Shown here in pieces: positions 9,190-17,826 of a stretch of 64,000 nucleotides of DNA. How positions within the stretch are numbered: position 1 is the stretch's first letter; the number at the start of each line of letters is the position of its first letter. The notes beneath the pieces are model-generated. The model was not told the DNA's origin. It ran no database searches and saw nothing but the letters and a program-made list of their open reading frames with translations. The position numbers were made by a program, and so were the translations under genes. The stretch is from Rhodococcus rhodnii NBRC 100604 (GTDB lineage Bacteria; Actinomycetota; Actinomycetes; Mycobacteriales; Mycobacteriaceae). The DNA lies in the NCBI RefSeq assembly GCF_001894925.1, contig NZ_BCXD01000024.1, positions 19,696 to 83,695 of the forward strand, written 5' to 3'.

Positions 9190-9450
9190 CGCGCCTGCGA
9201 GGTCAGCTGTCGGGTTCGAGCTGAGAGGCTGCTCGGCCTCACCTCTCCTGGCGGGAGAGGGTCTGGCTTCACCCCGAGGCCGGTGCGGGACCGGCCGGTG
9301 TCCTCCAAATCGCCGTGAGCGGCTGCTCGCGGCTTTCCGGGGACTGGTGGGTCCCCCGTCCTCGTCCCTGAACTGCGACGTTCGGGAATCCGTGACCCGC
9401 GGGACGAGGTTTGGCGTGGCGGGCCGGACTCGGTCGACGTTCTCGACCGA
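9190..9450 (-). promoter_or_regulatory. c-di-AMP riboswitch (ydaO/yuaA type) in the rpf leader
   Basis: Read on the minus strand, the rpf leader shows in order the conserved blocks I know from Rfam ydaO leaders of actinobacterial rpf genes: 'CCAAACCTCGTCCCG' (about 9399-9414), 'CGGGGGACCCACCAG' (about 9344-9360), 'GGGGTGAAGCC' (about 9265-9275), and 'CCCGACAGCTGACCTCGCAG' (about 9194-9213), ending 21 nt before the rpf ATG. A peripheral hairpin lies at 9430-9450. The ligand is cyclic di-AMP and binding normally turns the gene off. A covariance-model search would confirm it. Confidence 0.85.
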
Positions 9451-9611
9451 GACAGACCGTAACCAACACCGGCCGCAGTGTCACCATTCGATAACGCGCG
9501 CCGTGTGGGCGTCCTCGCGAGAACTCACGCGTGCAGGGCGGCTTCTGTGCAGGTAGCGGGCGGTGCATCGCGGCGATGCTCGACGTACACCGGCTCGTTA
9601 CGACGCCGTGA
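9451..9611. other. Upstream part of the rpf leader/promoter region, no gene seen
   Basis: No coding signal on either strand. On the minus strand TACGGT (9456-9461 as its complement) is a plausible rpf -10 just ahead of the riboswitch, and a second candidate is near 9490. Which is used is not clear by eye. Confidence 0.4.
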
Positions 9612-9627
9612 TGTGAGCAACATCACA
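9612..9627 (-). promoter_or_regulatory. CRP-type operator upstream of rpf
   Basis: TGTGA-N6-TCACA, a perfect match to the CRP/FNR-family consensus used by the mycobacterial cAMP receptor protein Rv3676. In M. tuberculosis Rv3676 is known to regulate rpfA, so the site in front of an rpfA orthologue is expected. It lies about 440 bp from the rpf start codon, upstream of the riboswitch, and 25 bp past the yccF stop. Confidence 0.72.
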
Positions 9628-9651
9628 GTAGGGCGTCGGGCCGACGGGAAT

Positions 9652-10053
9652 TCAGCGCGGTGCCCACGTCCCGCGGTCGGCGCCGATGGTCACGATCTCC
9701 TTGCCGAGCGGCATGAGCGAGACCGGGATCATCTTGAGGTTCGCGACGGCGAGCGGGATGCCGATGATCGTGATCGCCATCGCGACGGCACTGACGATGT
9801 GGCCGATCGCGAGCCACACGCCCGCGAGGATCAGCCAGATCACGTTGCCGACGAGCGAGGCCACCCCGGAGGTCGGCTTGTCGACGACAGTCTTGCCGAA
9901 CGGCCACAGCGCGTACACGCCGATGCGGAACGCGGCGATCCCGAACGGGATCGTGACGATGAGGATGCACATCACGATGCCCGCGAGGAAGTATCCGAGC
10001 GCGAGCCACAGACCGCCGAAGATCAGCCAGATCACGTTCAGGATCAAGCGCAT
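9652..10053 (-). CDS. yccF: YccF family inner membrane protein (Rv0870c-like)
   Basis: 133 residues with two copies of the YccF domain: 'LILNVIWLIFGGLWLALGY' near the start and 'LVGNVIWLILAGVWLAIGH' near residue 68, each followed by an Ile/Pro-rich helix. Four membrane segments in total. Family role unknown. The duplicated NVIW motif is diagnostic. Start ATG at 10053, preceded by a weak ribosome site. It sits at the same place relative to rpfA and cspB as Rv0870c. Confidence 0.85.
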   Translation of the reverse strand: MRLILNVIWLIFGGLWLALGYFLAGIVMCILIVTIPFGIAAFRIGVYALWPFGKTVVDKPTSGVASLVGNVIWLILAGVWLAIGHIVSAVAMAITIIGIPLAVANLKMIPVSLMPLGKEIVTIGADRGTWAPR

Positions 10054-10078
10054 GGGCGGTCTCCGTTTCGTCGTGGTG

Positions 10079-10155
10079 GGCGGAGCTCAGGATCTCGGGC
10101 GAGCGGAGCTCGGCTTCATGTGAGCGGAGCTCGGTTTCATGTGAGCGGAGCTCAG
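10079..10155. repeat. 21-bp tandem repeat, about 2.6 copies plus a degenerate copy
   Basis: Units 10101-10121 and 10122-10142 differ by one base (GAGCGGAGCTCGGYTTCATGT). A partial third unit covers 10143-10155 and a degenerate GGCGGAGCTCAG starts at 10079. Each unit carries the palindrome GAGCTC. The block lies between yccF and the small membrane gene and overlaps the latter's stop. Confidence 0.75.
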
Positions 10156-10391
10156 CGGCTCCGACGTCCCGACCGTAGCGCGTAGACGATCGCGAGCAGG
10201 AAACCGAGCGGGCACGCGAGCGAGACGACGTAGAGGGGCAGCCCCGGCGACGAATCGCTCATGGCGCCGACGACGAAGATCGCCACGATCGCGGCGACTC
10301 CGACGGCGAACAGCGTCACGGCCGTGTAGAACAGCGCCCTGCCCTTACCGGTGCCCTTGCCGGTGTCTCCGTCGGTGCCCTTGTCGATCAC
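10152..10391 (-). CDS. Small two-TM membrane protein
   Basis: 79 residues. A short Gly/Lys/Asp-rich head ('KGTDGDTGKGTGKGR') precedes two hydrophobic segments (about 19-42 and 51-70), and the protein ends 'LRSGRRSR'. The GTG start at 10391 is preceded 6 nt upstream by a TACCCT -10 hexamer, predicting a leaderless mRNA. No family recognised. Its stop overlaps the 21-bp repeat block. Divergent from cspB. Confidence 0.55.
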   Translation of the reverse strand: MIDKGTDGDTGKGTGKGRALFYTAVTLFAVGVAAIVAIFVVGAMSDSSPGLPLYVVSLACPLGFLLAIVYALRSGRRSR

Positions 10392-10574
10392 ACCCCAAGG
10401 GTATGTCACCGCTCGTGGGCTCCCGTGGCCGCACATATCTCGCGTGACCGGTGCGACGGCAGCGGCTAGACTCGGGTCATCGCGTCCTGCGCCGCAGCGG
10501 GGCGCGTTGTCGTATGTGTACGCATGTCGTGCTCGCGCTGCGGAGCGAGCCGTCCCCGAGAGCAGGAGATCGCG

Positions 10575-10994
10575 GTGCCGACCGGCAAGGTGAAGTGGTA
10601 CGACGTCGAGAAGGGCTTCGGGTTTCTGTCCCAGGAGTCGGGTGAGGACGTCTACGTCCGCGCCTCCGCCCTGCCCGAGGGCACTTCGGCGCTCAAGCCC
10701 GGTCAGCGCGTCGAGTTCGGGATGGCCGCGGGCCGTCGCGGCCCGCAGGCACTGAGCGTCCAGGTGCTCGATCCTTCTCCCTCCGTGCGCAAGAACGTCG
10801 CGCGCAAGGAGAAGGAGCAGGCGGCCGCGAACCGGCGCACGCCCGACGAGCTGCACGGCATGGTCGAGGACATGATCACGCTGCTCGAGGGCCGCGTCCA
10901 GCCGGATCTGCGTGCGGGCAAGTACCCCGACCGCAAGACTGCCCAGCGCATTTCCGAGGTAGTCCGGGCCGTCGCGCGCGAACTCGACCGCTGA
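10575..10994 (+). CDS. cspB: Cold-shock domain protein CspB (Rv0871-like)
   Basis: 139 residues. The cold shock domain (1-65) binds single-stranded RNA/DNA through RNP1 'KGFGFLSQ' and RNP2 'VYVRAS'. It is followed by a C-terminal extension (about 92-139) starting '[16 protein letters not shown]' that is characteristic of the mycobacterial Rv0871 group and absent from 67-residue Csp proteins. GTG start with AGGAG 6-7 nt upstream. The extension's function is unknown. Confidence 0.9.
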   Translation: MPTGKVKWYDVEKGFGFLSQESGEDVYVRASALPEGTSALKPGQRVEFGMAAGRRGPQALSVQVLDPSPSVRKNVARKEKEQAAANRRTPDELHGMVEDMITLLEGRVQPDLRAGKYPDRKTAQRISEVVRAVARELDR

Positions 10995-11027
10995 CGCTCC
11001 CGCGTCGGCGGGCCGAGCCGCGCCGCG

Positions 11028-11543
11028 TCACTGGTCTGTTGCGACGTCACTGGCGGTCGCGACGCTCCACACCGCGCGCGCCTGCGGATTCTCGTTCTCG
11101 TCGATGACGGCGGACGGCAGCCGGATCTCGACGCCGATGAGCGGGAACTCCTCCGACGACGGCACCGTCACGGCAGCGGCCTCACCCGCGGCGTACGAAC
11201 TCGGCGCGGCGATACCCGTGCCGTCGGGAGCCATGTACGCGGCGATGAGCAGCCACGGTGCGTCCGAGATCTCGCTCGGCAGCGACAGCTGCAGCGGCAT
11301 CCCCGGGGGCACGTCGAGGAAGGTGCTCTCCTCGTCGCCGACGCACTCGTCGAGGTAGATCCCGCAGTAGACGTACGGTGCGACCTCGCTCGTCGTGCCG
11401 TGCGTGTAGGCGGTGATCCGCGCGGGCTCGGAATCGGAACCGCGAATCAGCACGACCATCACCGTGGTGAAGGCGATGAGCACGACGACGAGCGCCACGG
11501 CGATCAAGGTCAGTGTGCGTTTGGCCGAGGCCTGAAGGTTCAC
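11028..11543 (-). CDS. DUF2771 exported protein (Rv0875c-like)
   Basis: 171 residues with one N-terminal hydrophobic segment (about 11-33), which is either an uncleaved signal anchor or a signal peptide. The extracytoplasmic domain has a Cys pair, 'YVYCGIYLDECVGD'. It matches Rv0875c/DUF2771 in length, layout and position directly after the MFS gene (39 bp gap). GTG start; the upstream GGACGG is a weak ribosome site. Function unknown. The pairing with the MFS protein is conserved and suggests a shared transport role, which is inference. Confidence 0.75.
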   Translation of the reverse strand: MNLQASAKRTLTLIAVALVVVLIAFTTVMVVLIRGSDSEPARITAYTHGTTSEVAPYVYCGIYLDECVGDEESTFLDVPPGMPLQLSLPSEISDAPWLLIAAYMAPDGTGIAAPSSYAAGEAAAVTVPSSEEFPLIGVEIRLPSAVIDENENPQARAVWSVATASDVATDQ

Positions 11544-11582
11544 GGTCGTCCGTCCTGTCTCGTCTCGATCCCGGGGGCCGGG

Positions 11583-13286
11583 CTAGTGGTGTGCGCCCGT
11601 GCCGCGAGCAGGCGGCCGGTCGGTGGCACGATCCCGTGTCGCGCGATCGGGCCGCTTGCCGCCGAGACCCGGAAGCAGGCTGCCTCCACGGTAGGACACG
11701 AGGGTTTGCGCGAAGCCGAGAGCCAGGAACACGGTGACGACGGTGAACCCGATCCACAGGTCGGTGGGCAGCAGAACGCCGAGGGCGCCGCCGAGCACCC
11801 AGCTCAGCTGCAGCACGGTCTCGGAGCGGCCGAACGCCGACGCGACGGATTCCTCGGGCAGGTCGCTCTGGATCGAGGCGTCGAGCGAGACCTTCGCGAG
11901 CGCACTGCCGCCCGCGGCGACGAGGGACGCGACGGCGACGGCGAGCATGTTGTCGGTCAGGGCCACCAGGACGGCGACGATCAGGACGGCAGCGGCACAG
12001 CGCACGACGATGACCGCAGGCCGGCCGAGACTGAGCCGCGCGCCGGTCGCGTTGCCCGCGAAGTTGCCGACACCCGCCGCGGCCCCGACGAGCGCGAGGC
12101 TCGCGGCCTGCACGAGCGGCGACTGGTCGATGTTCGATTTCGCGACGAAGGCCGTGTACAGCGTCAGGAAGCCGGTGAGAATCCTGATCGTGCCGTTGCC
12201 CCACAGCCCGACGATGACGGCGCGGCCGAGCGGTTGCCGCTTGCGTCCGCTCCCGGCGCGGCCGCCCTCCGGCTCGATGACCTCGGTGCGGGCGTCGTCG
12301 CCGTGATAGGTCAGCGTCGCGGGGACCTCGCCCTCGGTGACCTCGACCCACGACGGGATCCGCATGCAGAGCACGATGCCCAGGATCGTGATGACGGCGG
12401 CGAACCACAGCGCGCCCGAGGACCCGAGCAGTGCCGCGAGCGCGGCCGCGGTGCCGCCCGCGACGATCGTGCCGCCGACCAGGCCGAACACCGTCAGCCG
12501 GGAGTTGACTCGGACGAGGTCGATCTCGGGTGGCAGCACGCGCGGCGTGACGGCACTCTTGAGCACCGAGAACGATTTCGACATCACGAGCATGCCGAGC
12601 GCGGCCGGATACAGAATCCACGTGTCGAACTCGAACACGAGCACGACGAGCAGCACGGTGCGGACCGCGAACGACGACGCGAGCGCGATGCGGCGACCGT
12701 GCTGCAGGCGGTCGAGTGCCGGGCCGATGAGCGGCGCGATGACGGCGAACGGCGCGAGCGTGATGACGAGGTACAGCGCGACCTTCGTCTTGTCCTCCCC
12801 GGTCGCCGCCGAGAAGAACAGCGTGTTGGCGAGAGCGACGGCGAGCGCGGCGTCGGTCGCGAAGTTCGCCATCACGGCGTAGGTCAGCGCGGTGAGGCCG
12901 GACTTGTCGGCGCCGTCGGCCTTCGCCGCGCGCTGGAAGGTCGCGATCCCCTTGCCGGTGAGCTCGCGGCTGCGCATCGCGGCGACACGCGTCACCGTCA
13001 GTTTGCGAGGCACCGGTGGTGCCTTGGGATCCCGTCGCGCCGACGTGTCGCGGTCCGTGCCCTCGTCGCCGCGGCCACCGGCCTGGTGGCTGCGGCCGGC
13101 GGCGTCGTCGTCGGCAGGGGGATGCAGCGGGGGGAGCGGCTCACGTCGCGAGAAGCGGCGGGTGGGCGGCGGATAGTGGTCGAAACCGGGATGCCGGTTC
13201 CCGTCAGGTGTGTCGCCGTGCGAGGGTCGCGGCGACTCGCCCTCGGGACGGTCCCCGGGGGTGTCGGAATCGCGCGGTGCGGTCAC
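11583..13286 (-). CDS. MFS transporter (Rv0876c-like)
   Basis: 567 residues. A long Pro/Asp/Arg-rich cytoplasmic head of about 100 residues is followed by 12 membrane helices. Rv0876c likewise has a long N-terminal extension. Conserved features include 'PLIGPALDRLQHGRRIALA' (loop 2-3 motif A position) and the periplasmic 'STGEDKTK'-like loop. Substrate unknown. GTG start without a clear ribosome site; AGAATT about 6 nt upstream suggests a leaderless mRNA. Lies between the cyclotransferase lipoprotein gene (80 bp upstream) and DUF2771. Confidence 0.83.
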   Translation of the reverse strand: MTAPRDSDTPGDRPEGESPRPSHGDTPDGNRHPGFDHYPPPTRRFSRREPLPPLHPPADDDAAGRSHQAGGRGDEGTDRDTSARRDPKAPPVPRKLTVTRVAAMRSRELTGKGIATFQRAAKADGADKSGLTALTYAVMANFATDAALAVALANTLFFSAATGEDKTKVALYLVITLAPFAVIAPLIGPALDRLQHGRRIALASSFAVRTVLLVVLVFEFDTWILYPAALGMLVMSKSFSVLKSAVTPRVLPPEIDLVRVNSRLTVFGLVGGTIVAGGTAAALAALLGSSGALWFAAVITILGIVLCMRIPSWVEVTEGEVPATLTYHGDDARTEVIEPEGGRAGSGRKRQPLGRAVIVGLWGNGTIRILTGFLTLYTAFVAKSNIDQSPLVQAASLALVGAAAGVGNFAGNATGARLSLGRPAVIVVRCAAAVLIVAVLVALTDNMLAVAVASLVAAGGSALAKVSLDASIQSDLPEESVASAFGRSETVLQLSWVLGGALGVLLPTDLWIGFTVVTVFLALGFAQTLVSYRGGSLLPGLGGKRPDRATRDRATDRPPARGTGAHH

Positions 13287-13366
13287 GTCGTCAATTCTGG
13301 CCTAGTCCTCGCGCTCGTGTGCGCGCGGAGGCCGCCCGCGTCGCGGCGAGTCCGGTGAGCGGGTCG

Positions 13367-14215
13367 TCACGAGACGAATCTCACCTCGAACAGGGTCGGC
13401 CAGTTCTTGCCGGTGACGAGGAAACGGTCGGTGCCCTCGATCGCCGCGATGCCGTTGAGGACGTCGGCGGGCGGTGCGTCCTGCGGCTGCGGCCCGAGCG
13501 CGGCGCGCAGCGACGACGCGTCGATCGTCTCGGTCACCGTGCCGTCGCCGGGGTCGATGCGCACGATCGTGTCCGACTGCCACACGTTCGCGTACACGCC
13601 GTCGGGGGTGCATTCGAGTTCGTTGAGCATCGTGACCTCGGTGCCGTCGGCGTCGCGGACGTCGACGGTGCGGGTCGGCGCGAACGACTCGCCGTCGCGG
13701 AAGGTCAGCGTCGCCGTGCCGTCGCTCGTGACGAACTCGCTCGCACCTGCCTCGTCGCCGAGACCGGACCGCTCGAGCGCGCACACGCCCCAGCCCTCGG
13801 TCTCGATCGGGACGCGCCGCCGCTCGTCGAGCGTCGCGGGATCGCGTTCGATCGCGAGACCGTTGCGCCAGGTCAGCTGCCACAGCGCGTCGTCGGTGAC
13901 GGTGATGCCCTCGCCGAACAGCGGTGGCTCGAGGTAGGCGTGTGCCCGCACCTCGCCGGAGTCGAGATCGGTCGCGCGCACCCACGACTGCCCGACGAGC
14001 CCCGTGCCCTCGTAGAGCGCGCCGTCGTGGATCTCGAGGCCCTGCGTGAAGGCCTGCCGGTCGTGGGGATGCTCTGCGACGACCTCGACCCGCGAGTGCA
14101 CCGCGGCGGGCGTGGGGGGTGCGTCGGTCGCGGCGTCCGAGCTGCACCCGGCGACGGTCACCGCGGCGAGGGTGGCGGCGACGACGCGCAGCGGCCGCCC
14201 GAGAGTCGATCGCAT
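13367..14215 (-). CDS. Glutaminyl-peptide cyclotransferase-like lipoprotein
   Basis: 282 residues, lipoprotein signal with lipobox 'VAGC' near residue 21, so anchored outside the membrane. The beta-propeller glutamine cyclotransferase family converts N-terminal Gln to pyroglutamate. Signature segments 'HDRQAFTQGLEI', 'YEGTGLVGQSWVR', 'NELECTPDGVYANVWQSD' and 'LNGIAAIEGTDRFLVTGKNW' are visible and evenly spaced as propeller blades. ATG 14215 follows GAGGAG; the longer open frame starts 12 residues upstream without need. Divergent from the MpaB-like gene. Confidence 0.83.
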   Translation of the reverse strand: MRSTLGRPLRVVAATLAAVTVAGCSSDAATDAPPTPAAVHSRVEVVAEHPHDRQAFTQGLEIHDGALYEGTGLVGQSWVRATDLDSGEVRAHAYLEPPLFGEGITVTDDALWQLTWRNGLAIERDPATLDERRRVPIETEGWGVCALERSGLGDEAGASEFVTSDGTATLTFRDGESFAPTRTVDVRDADGTEVTMLNELECTPDGVYANVWQSDTIVRIDPGDGTVTETIDASSLRAALGPQPQDAPPADVLNGIAAIEGTDRFLVTGKNWPTLFEVRFVS

Positions 14216-14273
14216 GTCGTGGGTCTCCTCGTGTCCGGAAACGCGGTTCACTCAGAGATACACGAGTGTCGAC

Positions 14274-14279
14274 TAAGGT
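14274..14279 (+). promoter_or_regulatory. -10 element upstream of the MpaB-like gene
   Basis: TAAGGT fits TANNNT, 62 nt ahead of the chosen ATG and 17 nt ahead of a possible earlier ATG (14296). It lies in the divergent gap with the cyclotransferase gene. Confidence 0.4.
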
Positions 14280-14340
14280 GAGAACGATCACAGGGATGTG
14301 GCCGGACGCTGCGAAGGACGAGTCCGGGAAAGGCGAGGCG

Positions 14341-15276
14341 ATGACGACGAAAGCCGCACGCGCCGAACGGCCGAGCGAGTTCCCCGGCGGGGGACGCTAC
14401 GGGTGGCTCGCGCACATCGAGACGCTCGATCCCGTCGCCGACGCGCACGAGATCCATCGCATCACGGGCGGTTTCGAGTTCCCGTGGGACTACAAGCGTG
14501 CCCTCGAGTTCGCACTGTTCCGGACGTACTGCGTCCCGAGCATCTCGCGGGTGCTCGTCGAGTCCGGCGAGTTCGAGCGGCGCCCGCAGAAGCGCTACGA
14601 CGACACGGCGCTGCTCATGGCGGAGATGCTCGAGCACGGTTACGACTCGCCGCGTGGCCGCAGCGCGCTGCGCACCGTCAACCGGCAGCACGGCAGGTAC
14701 ACGATCGCGGGCGACGACATGCGCTACGTGCTGTCGACGTTCGTCTACGACCCGCTCGACTGGATCGACCGGTACGGCTGGCGTGCGCTGCACCCGCACG
14801 AGCGGCTCGCCGCGTTCCACTTCTACCGCGAGGTCGGCAAGCGGATGGGCATCAAGGGCATTCCCGCGGACTTCGACGAGTTCCGCGAGTTCAAGGCCGA
14901 CTACGAGAACACGCGATTCCGGTACAGCGACGACAACCGGGCGATCGGGCAGTACACGGTGCGCCTGTTCGCGTCGTGGTTTCCGGCACCGCTGCGTCCC
15001 GTCGTGCGCCGGGGCGTGTACGCGATGGTCGACGACACGATGCGCGACGCGTTCGGGTTCCCGCCCGCGTCCCCGCTCGTCCGCCGCGCGATCGACGCGG
15101 CGCTCGCGGTGCGGGCGCGCGCGGAGCGGCTGATGCCGCCGAGGACGGTGTCGGTGGCCATCGACGGCGATCCGGGTAATCGCACCTACCCGGGATATCC
15201 CGAGGGGTACACGCCCGCAGACCTCGGAGCCGATCGCCCTGCGCCCGAGCAGGAGTCGCGGCGCGAGTCCTCGTAG
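14341..15276 (+). CDS. Oxygenase MpaB/rubber-oxygenase-type protein (DUF2236)
   Basis: 311 residues, no signal peptide. Members bind heme b, and some cleave polyisoprene (Lcp) or act as mycophenolic-acid-pathway oxygenases. Seen here: 'WDYKRALEFALFRTY', 'DDTALLMAEMLEHG', 'VNRQHGRYTIAGDDMRYVLS' (the family's central 'R-x-H...I-x-x-x-D-x-x-Y' helix with a likely heme-ligand His), and 'YDPLDWIDRYGWR'. ATG 14341 follows GGAAAGGCGAGG; an in-frame ATG at 14296 is an alternative. The stop codon is one base from the GTG of the UvrA-like gene, so translation is probably coupled. Substrate unknown. Confidence 0.8.
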   Translation: MTTKAARAERPSEFPGGGRYGWLAHIETLDPVADAHEIHRITGGFEFPWDYKRALEFALFRTYCVPSISRVLVESGEFERRPQKRYDDTALLMAEMLEHGYDSPRGRSALRTVNRQHGRYTIAGDDMRYVLSTFVYDPLDWIDRYGWRALHPHERLAAFHFYREVGKRMGIKGIPADFDEFREFKADYENTRFRYSDDNRAIGQYTVRLFASWFPAPLRPVVRRGVYAMVDDTMRDAFGFPPASPLVRRAIDAALAVRARAERLMPPRTVSVAIDGDPGNRTYPGYPEGYTPADLGADRPAPEQESRRESS

Positions 15277-15277
15277 C

Positions 15278-17809
15278 GTGAGCGAACCAACCGCGGCGCC
15301 CGCGGCGATCGAGGTGCGGGGCGCGCGCGTCCACAACCTGAAGAACGTCGACGTCGACGTTCCGCTCGGCATGCTCGTCGGCATCGCGGGGGTGTCCGGG
15401 TCGGGGAAGTCGTCGCTCGCGATGGGCGTGCTCTACGCCGAGGGCTCGCGCCGGTACATCGAGGCGCTGTCGACGTACACCCGCCGCCGTATGGCGCAGG
15501 CCCCTCGCGCCGACGTCGACCGCGTGCGGCACGTCCCCGCGGCGCTCGCGCTGCGGCAGCGGCCCGGCGTCCCCGGCGTGCGGTCGACGTTCGGGACGTC
15601 CACCGAGCTGCTCAACGTGTTGCGGCTGATGTTCTCGCGGCTCGCGCGGCACGTGTGTCCCAACGGGCACCGGCAGGAGCCGACGCTGAACGTCGGCGCC
15701 GAGGAGCCGATCGTGTGTCCCGTGTGCGGCGTGGTGTTCGAGGCGCCGGGGGCCGAGGCGCTCGCGTTCAACTCGGGCGGCGCGTGCCCCGAGTGCGACG
15801 GCACGGGCACGGTCCGCGGTGTCGACGACGCCGCGCTGATCCGCGACCCAGGTCTGTCGATCGACGACGGCACGGTGATCCCGTGGCAGATGTACGGGTT
15901 CAACGTCCAGCCGCAGATCGCCCGCGAGTTCGGTGTCCGCACCGACGTGCCGTGGCGGGAGCTGACGCGGCGCGAGAAGGACGTCGTGCTGGGCGGGCCC
16001 GAGGAGAAGAAGCACATCACCGTCACGACGAAGAACGGTGTGCACGAGCTCGACTTCACGTTCCGCAATGCGCGGCTCACCGTCACCGAGGAGCTGGCGC
16101 GCGCCCAGGACGAGAAGCGGCTCGCGCGCGTGCGGCGCTTCCTCACCGAGTCGGTGTGCCCGGAGTGCGGCGGTACGCGGCTCTCACCGGCGGCGCGGGC
16201 GCCGAGGATCGGCGAGGACGGCCTCGCCGACGTCACCGCCATGACGCTCGGCGACGTCGTCGAGTGGGCGCCGACCGTCGCCGGGACGCTGCCGGCGGAC
16301 ATGCGCCCGATGTCGACGAGCCTCGTCGACGCGCTGAACGGGATGGCGCGGCGGCTGCTCGAGCTGGGCCTCGCGTATCTCTCGCTCGACCGCGCGAGCG
16401 CGACGCTCTCGACGGGGGAGCGGCAGCGGGTGCAGCTCTCGCGCGCGGTGCGCAACGAGACGACCGGCGTGCTCTACGTCCTGGACGAGCCGTCGATCGG
16501 ACTGCACCCGTCGAACGTCCACGGACTGCAGGGAGTGATCGCCGATCTGCTGGCGGAGGGCAACTCGGTGGTGATGGTGGACCACGACGTCGCGGTGCTG
16601 CGGTCGGTCGACCGGCTGATCGAGATCGGGCCCGGTTCGGGACGCGACGGCGGAACCGTGATCGCCGAGGGCACCGTCGACGAGGTCGGGGCCGATCCGC
16701 GGTCGCTGATCGGCGAGTTCCTCACCGGCAGTCGCCGGGTCGTGGTGCGGCGGCCCGTCCCGGCGGCGGAGGTGTTCGCCCGCGGCGCGATCCGGTTGCG
16801 GACCGGCCGGCTCCACACGGTGCACCCGGTCGACGTCACGATTCCGCGCGGGCGGCTCACCGTGGTCACCGGCGTCTCCGGATCCGGGAAGACGACGCTG
16901 GTGCTCGAAGGCCTGGTCCCCGCGTTGCAGGCCGCCGAGAAGGAGGCACCGCTGCCCGCCCACGTCGAGGACCTCGACGCCGGTGGCATCGAGCGCGTCG
17001 ACACCGTCGATTCGACGCCGATCGGAATCAACGTCCGCTCGACCGTCGCGACGTACTCGGGCGTCCAGGACGAACTCCGACGCGCCTACGCGCGACTCGC
17101 ATCGGCGCGCGAGGCCGGGCTGACGGCGGGCGACTTCTCGTACAACACCGGATCGCTGCGCTGCCCGCGCTGCGACGGGACGGGCCGGATCTCGCTCGAC
17201 GTGCAGTTCCTGCCCGACGTCGACATCACGTGCCCCGACTGCGGTGGCCTCCGCTACGGACCCGACGCCGAGCGTCATCGGCGGCCGTCCGCGACCGGCG
17301 ACGGGGACGTCGCGCTGCCGGACCTGCTCGCGATGACGGTCGCCGAGGCGATCGAGCACGTGAGCGACCTGAAGAAGGTGCGGACGCGGCTCACGACGCT
17401 GCTCGACGTGGGCCTCGGCTATCTCACGCTCGGGGAGTCGACGCCCGCGCTGTCGGGCGGCGAGGCGCAACGGCTGAAGCTGGTCGCCGAGCTCGACCGC
17501 CCGCAGAACCGCACGCTGTTCGTGATGGACGAGCCGACCGTCGGGCTGCACCCGCTCGACGTCGCGGTCCTGATCGTCGTGCTCGACCGGTTGCTCGATC
17601 GCGGGGCCACCGTCGTCGTGATCGAGCACGATCTCGACGTCGTCGCGAACGCCGATCACATCGTCGACATGGGCCCCGGCGGTGGTGTCGACGGCGGGCG
17701 CATCGTCGTGGCGGGGCCTCCCGACGCCGTCGCCGCGGAGCCCACGAGCGTCACGGGGCGGTATCTCCGCGATCATCGGGCGACCCGGCCGGGTCACGGG
17801 AAGCGATGA
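15278..17809 (+). CDS. UvrA-like ABC ATPase (UvrA2/DrrC type)
   Basis: 843 residues against about 950 for housekeeping UvrA. Two ABC modules carry Walker A 'GVSGSGKSSL' (about 38) and 'GVSGSGKTTL' (about 531), signatures 'LSTGERQRVQL' (about 377) and 'LSGGEAQRLKL' (about 724), and Walker B 'LDEPSIGLHP' and 'MDEPTVGLHP'. Zinc-finger cysteines occur as 'HVCPNGH', 'IVCPVCG', 'CPECDGTG', 'CPECGG', 'CPRCDGTG' and 'CPDCGG'. Paralogues such as UvrA2 and DrrC protect against DNA-binding drugs without doing standard excision repair. GTG start directly after the MpaB-like stop; its end overlaps possible starts of the DUF3027 gene. Confidence 0.9.
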   Translation: MSEPTAAPAAIEVRGARVHNLKNVDVDVPLGMLVGIAGVSGSGKSSLAMGVLYAEGSRRYIEALSTYTRRRMAQAPRADVDRVRHVPAALALRQRPGVPGVRSTFGTSTELLNVLRLMFSRLARHVCPNGHRQEPTLNVGAEEPIVCPVCGVVFEAPGAEALAFNSGGACPECDGTGTVRGVDDAALIRDPGLSIDDGTVIPWQMYGFNVQPQIAREFGVRTDVPWRELTRREKDVVLGGPEEKKHITVTTKNGVHELDFTFRNARLTVTEELARAQDEKRLARVRRFLTESVCPECGGTRLSPAARAPRIGEDGLADVTAMTLGDVVEWAPTVAGTLPADMRPMSTSLVDALNGMARRLLELGLAYLSLDRASATLSTGERQRVQLSRAVRNETTGVLYVLDEPSIGLHPSNVHGLQGVIADLLAEGNSVVMVDHDVAVLRSVDRLIEIGPGSGRDGGTVIAEGTVDEVGADPRSLIGEFLTGSRRVVVRRPVPAAEVFARGAIRLRTGRLHTVHPVDVTIPRGRLTVVTGVSGSGKTTLVLEGLVPALQAAEKEAPLPAHVEDLDAGGIERVDTVDSTPIGINVRSTVATYSGVQDELRRAYARLASAREAGLTAGDFSYNTGSLRCPRCDGTGRISLDVQFLPDVDITCPDCGGLRYGPDAERHRRPSATGDGDVALPDLLAMTVAEAIEHVSDLKKVRTRLTTLLDVGLGYLTLGESTPALSGGEAQRLKLVAELDRPQNRTLFVMDEPTVGLHPLDVAVLIVVLDRLLDRGATVVVIEHDLDVVANADHIVDMGPGGGVDGGRIVVAGPPDAVAAEPTSVTGRYLRDHRATRPGHGKR

Positions 17810-17826
17810 TGCGGCAGACTGGGGGA

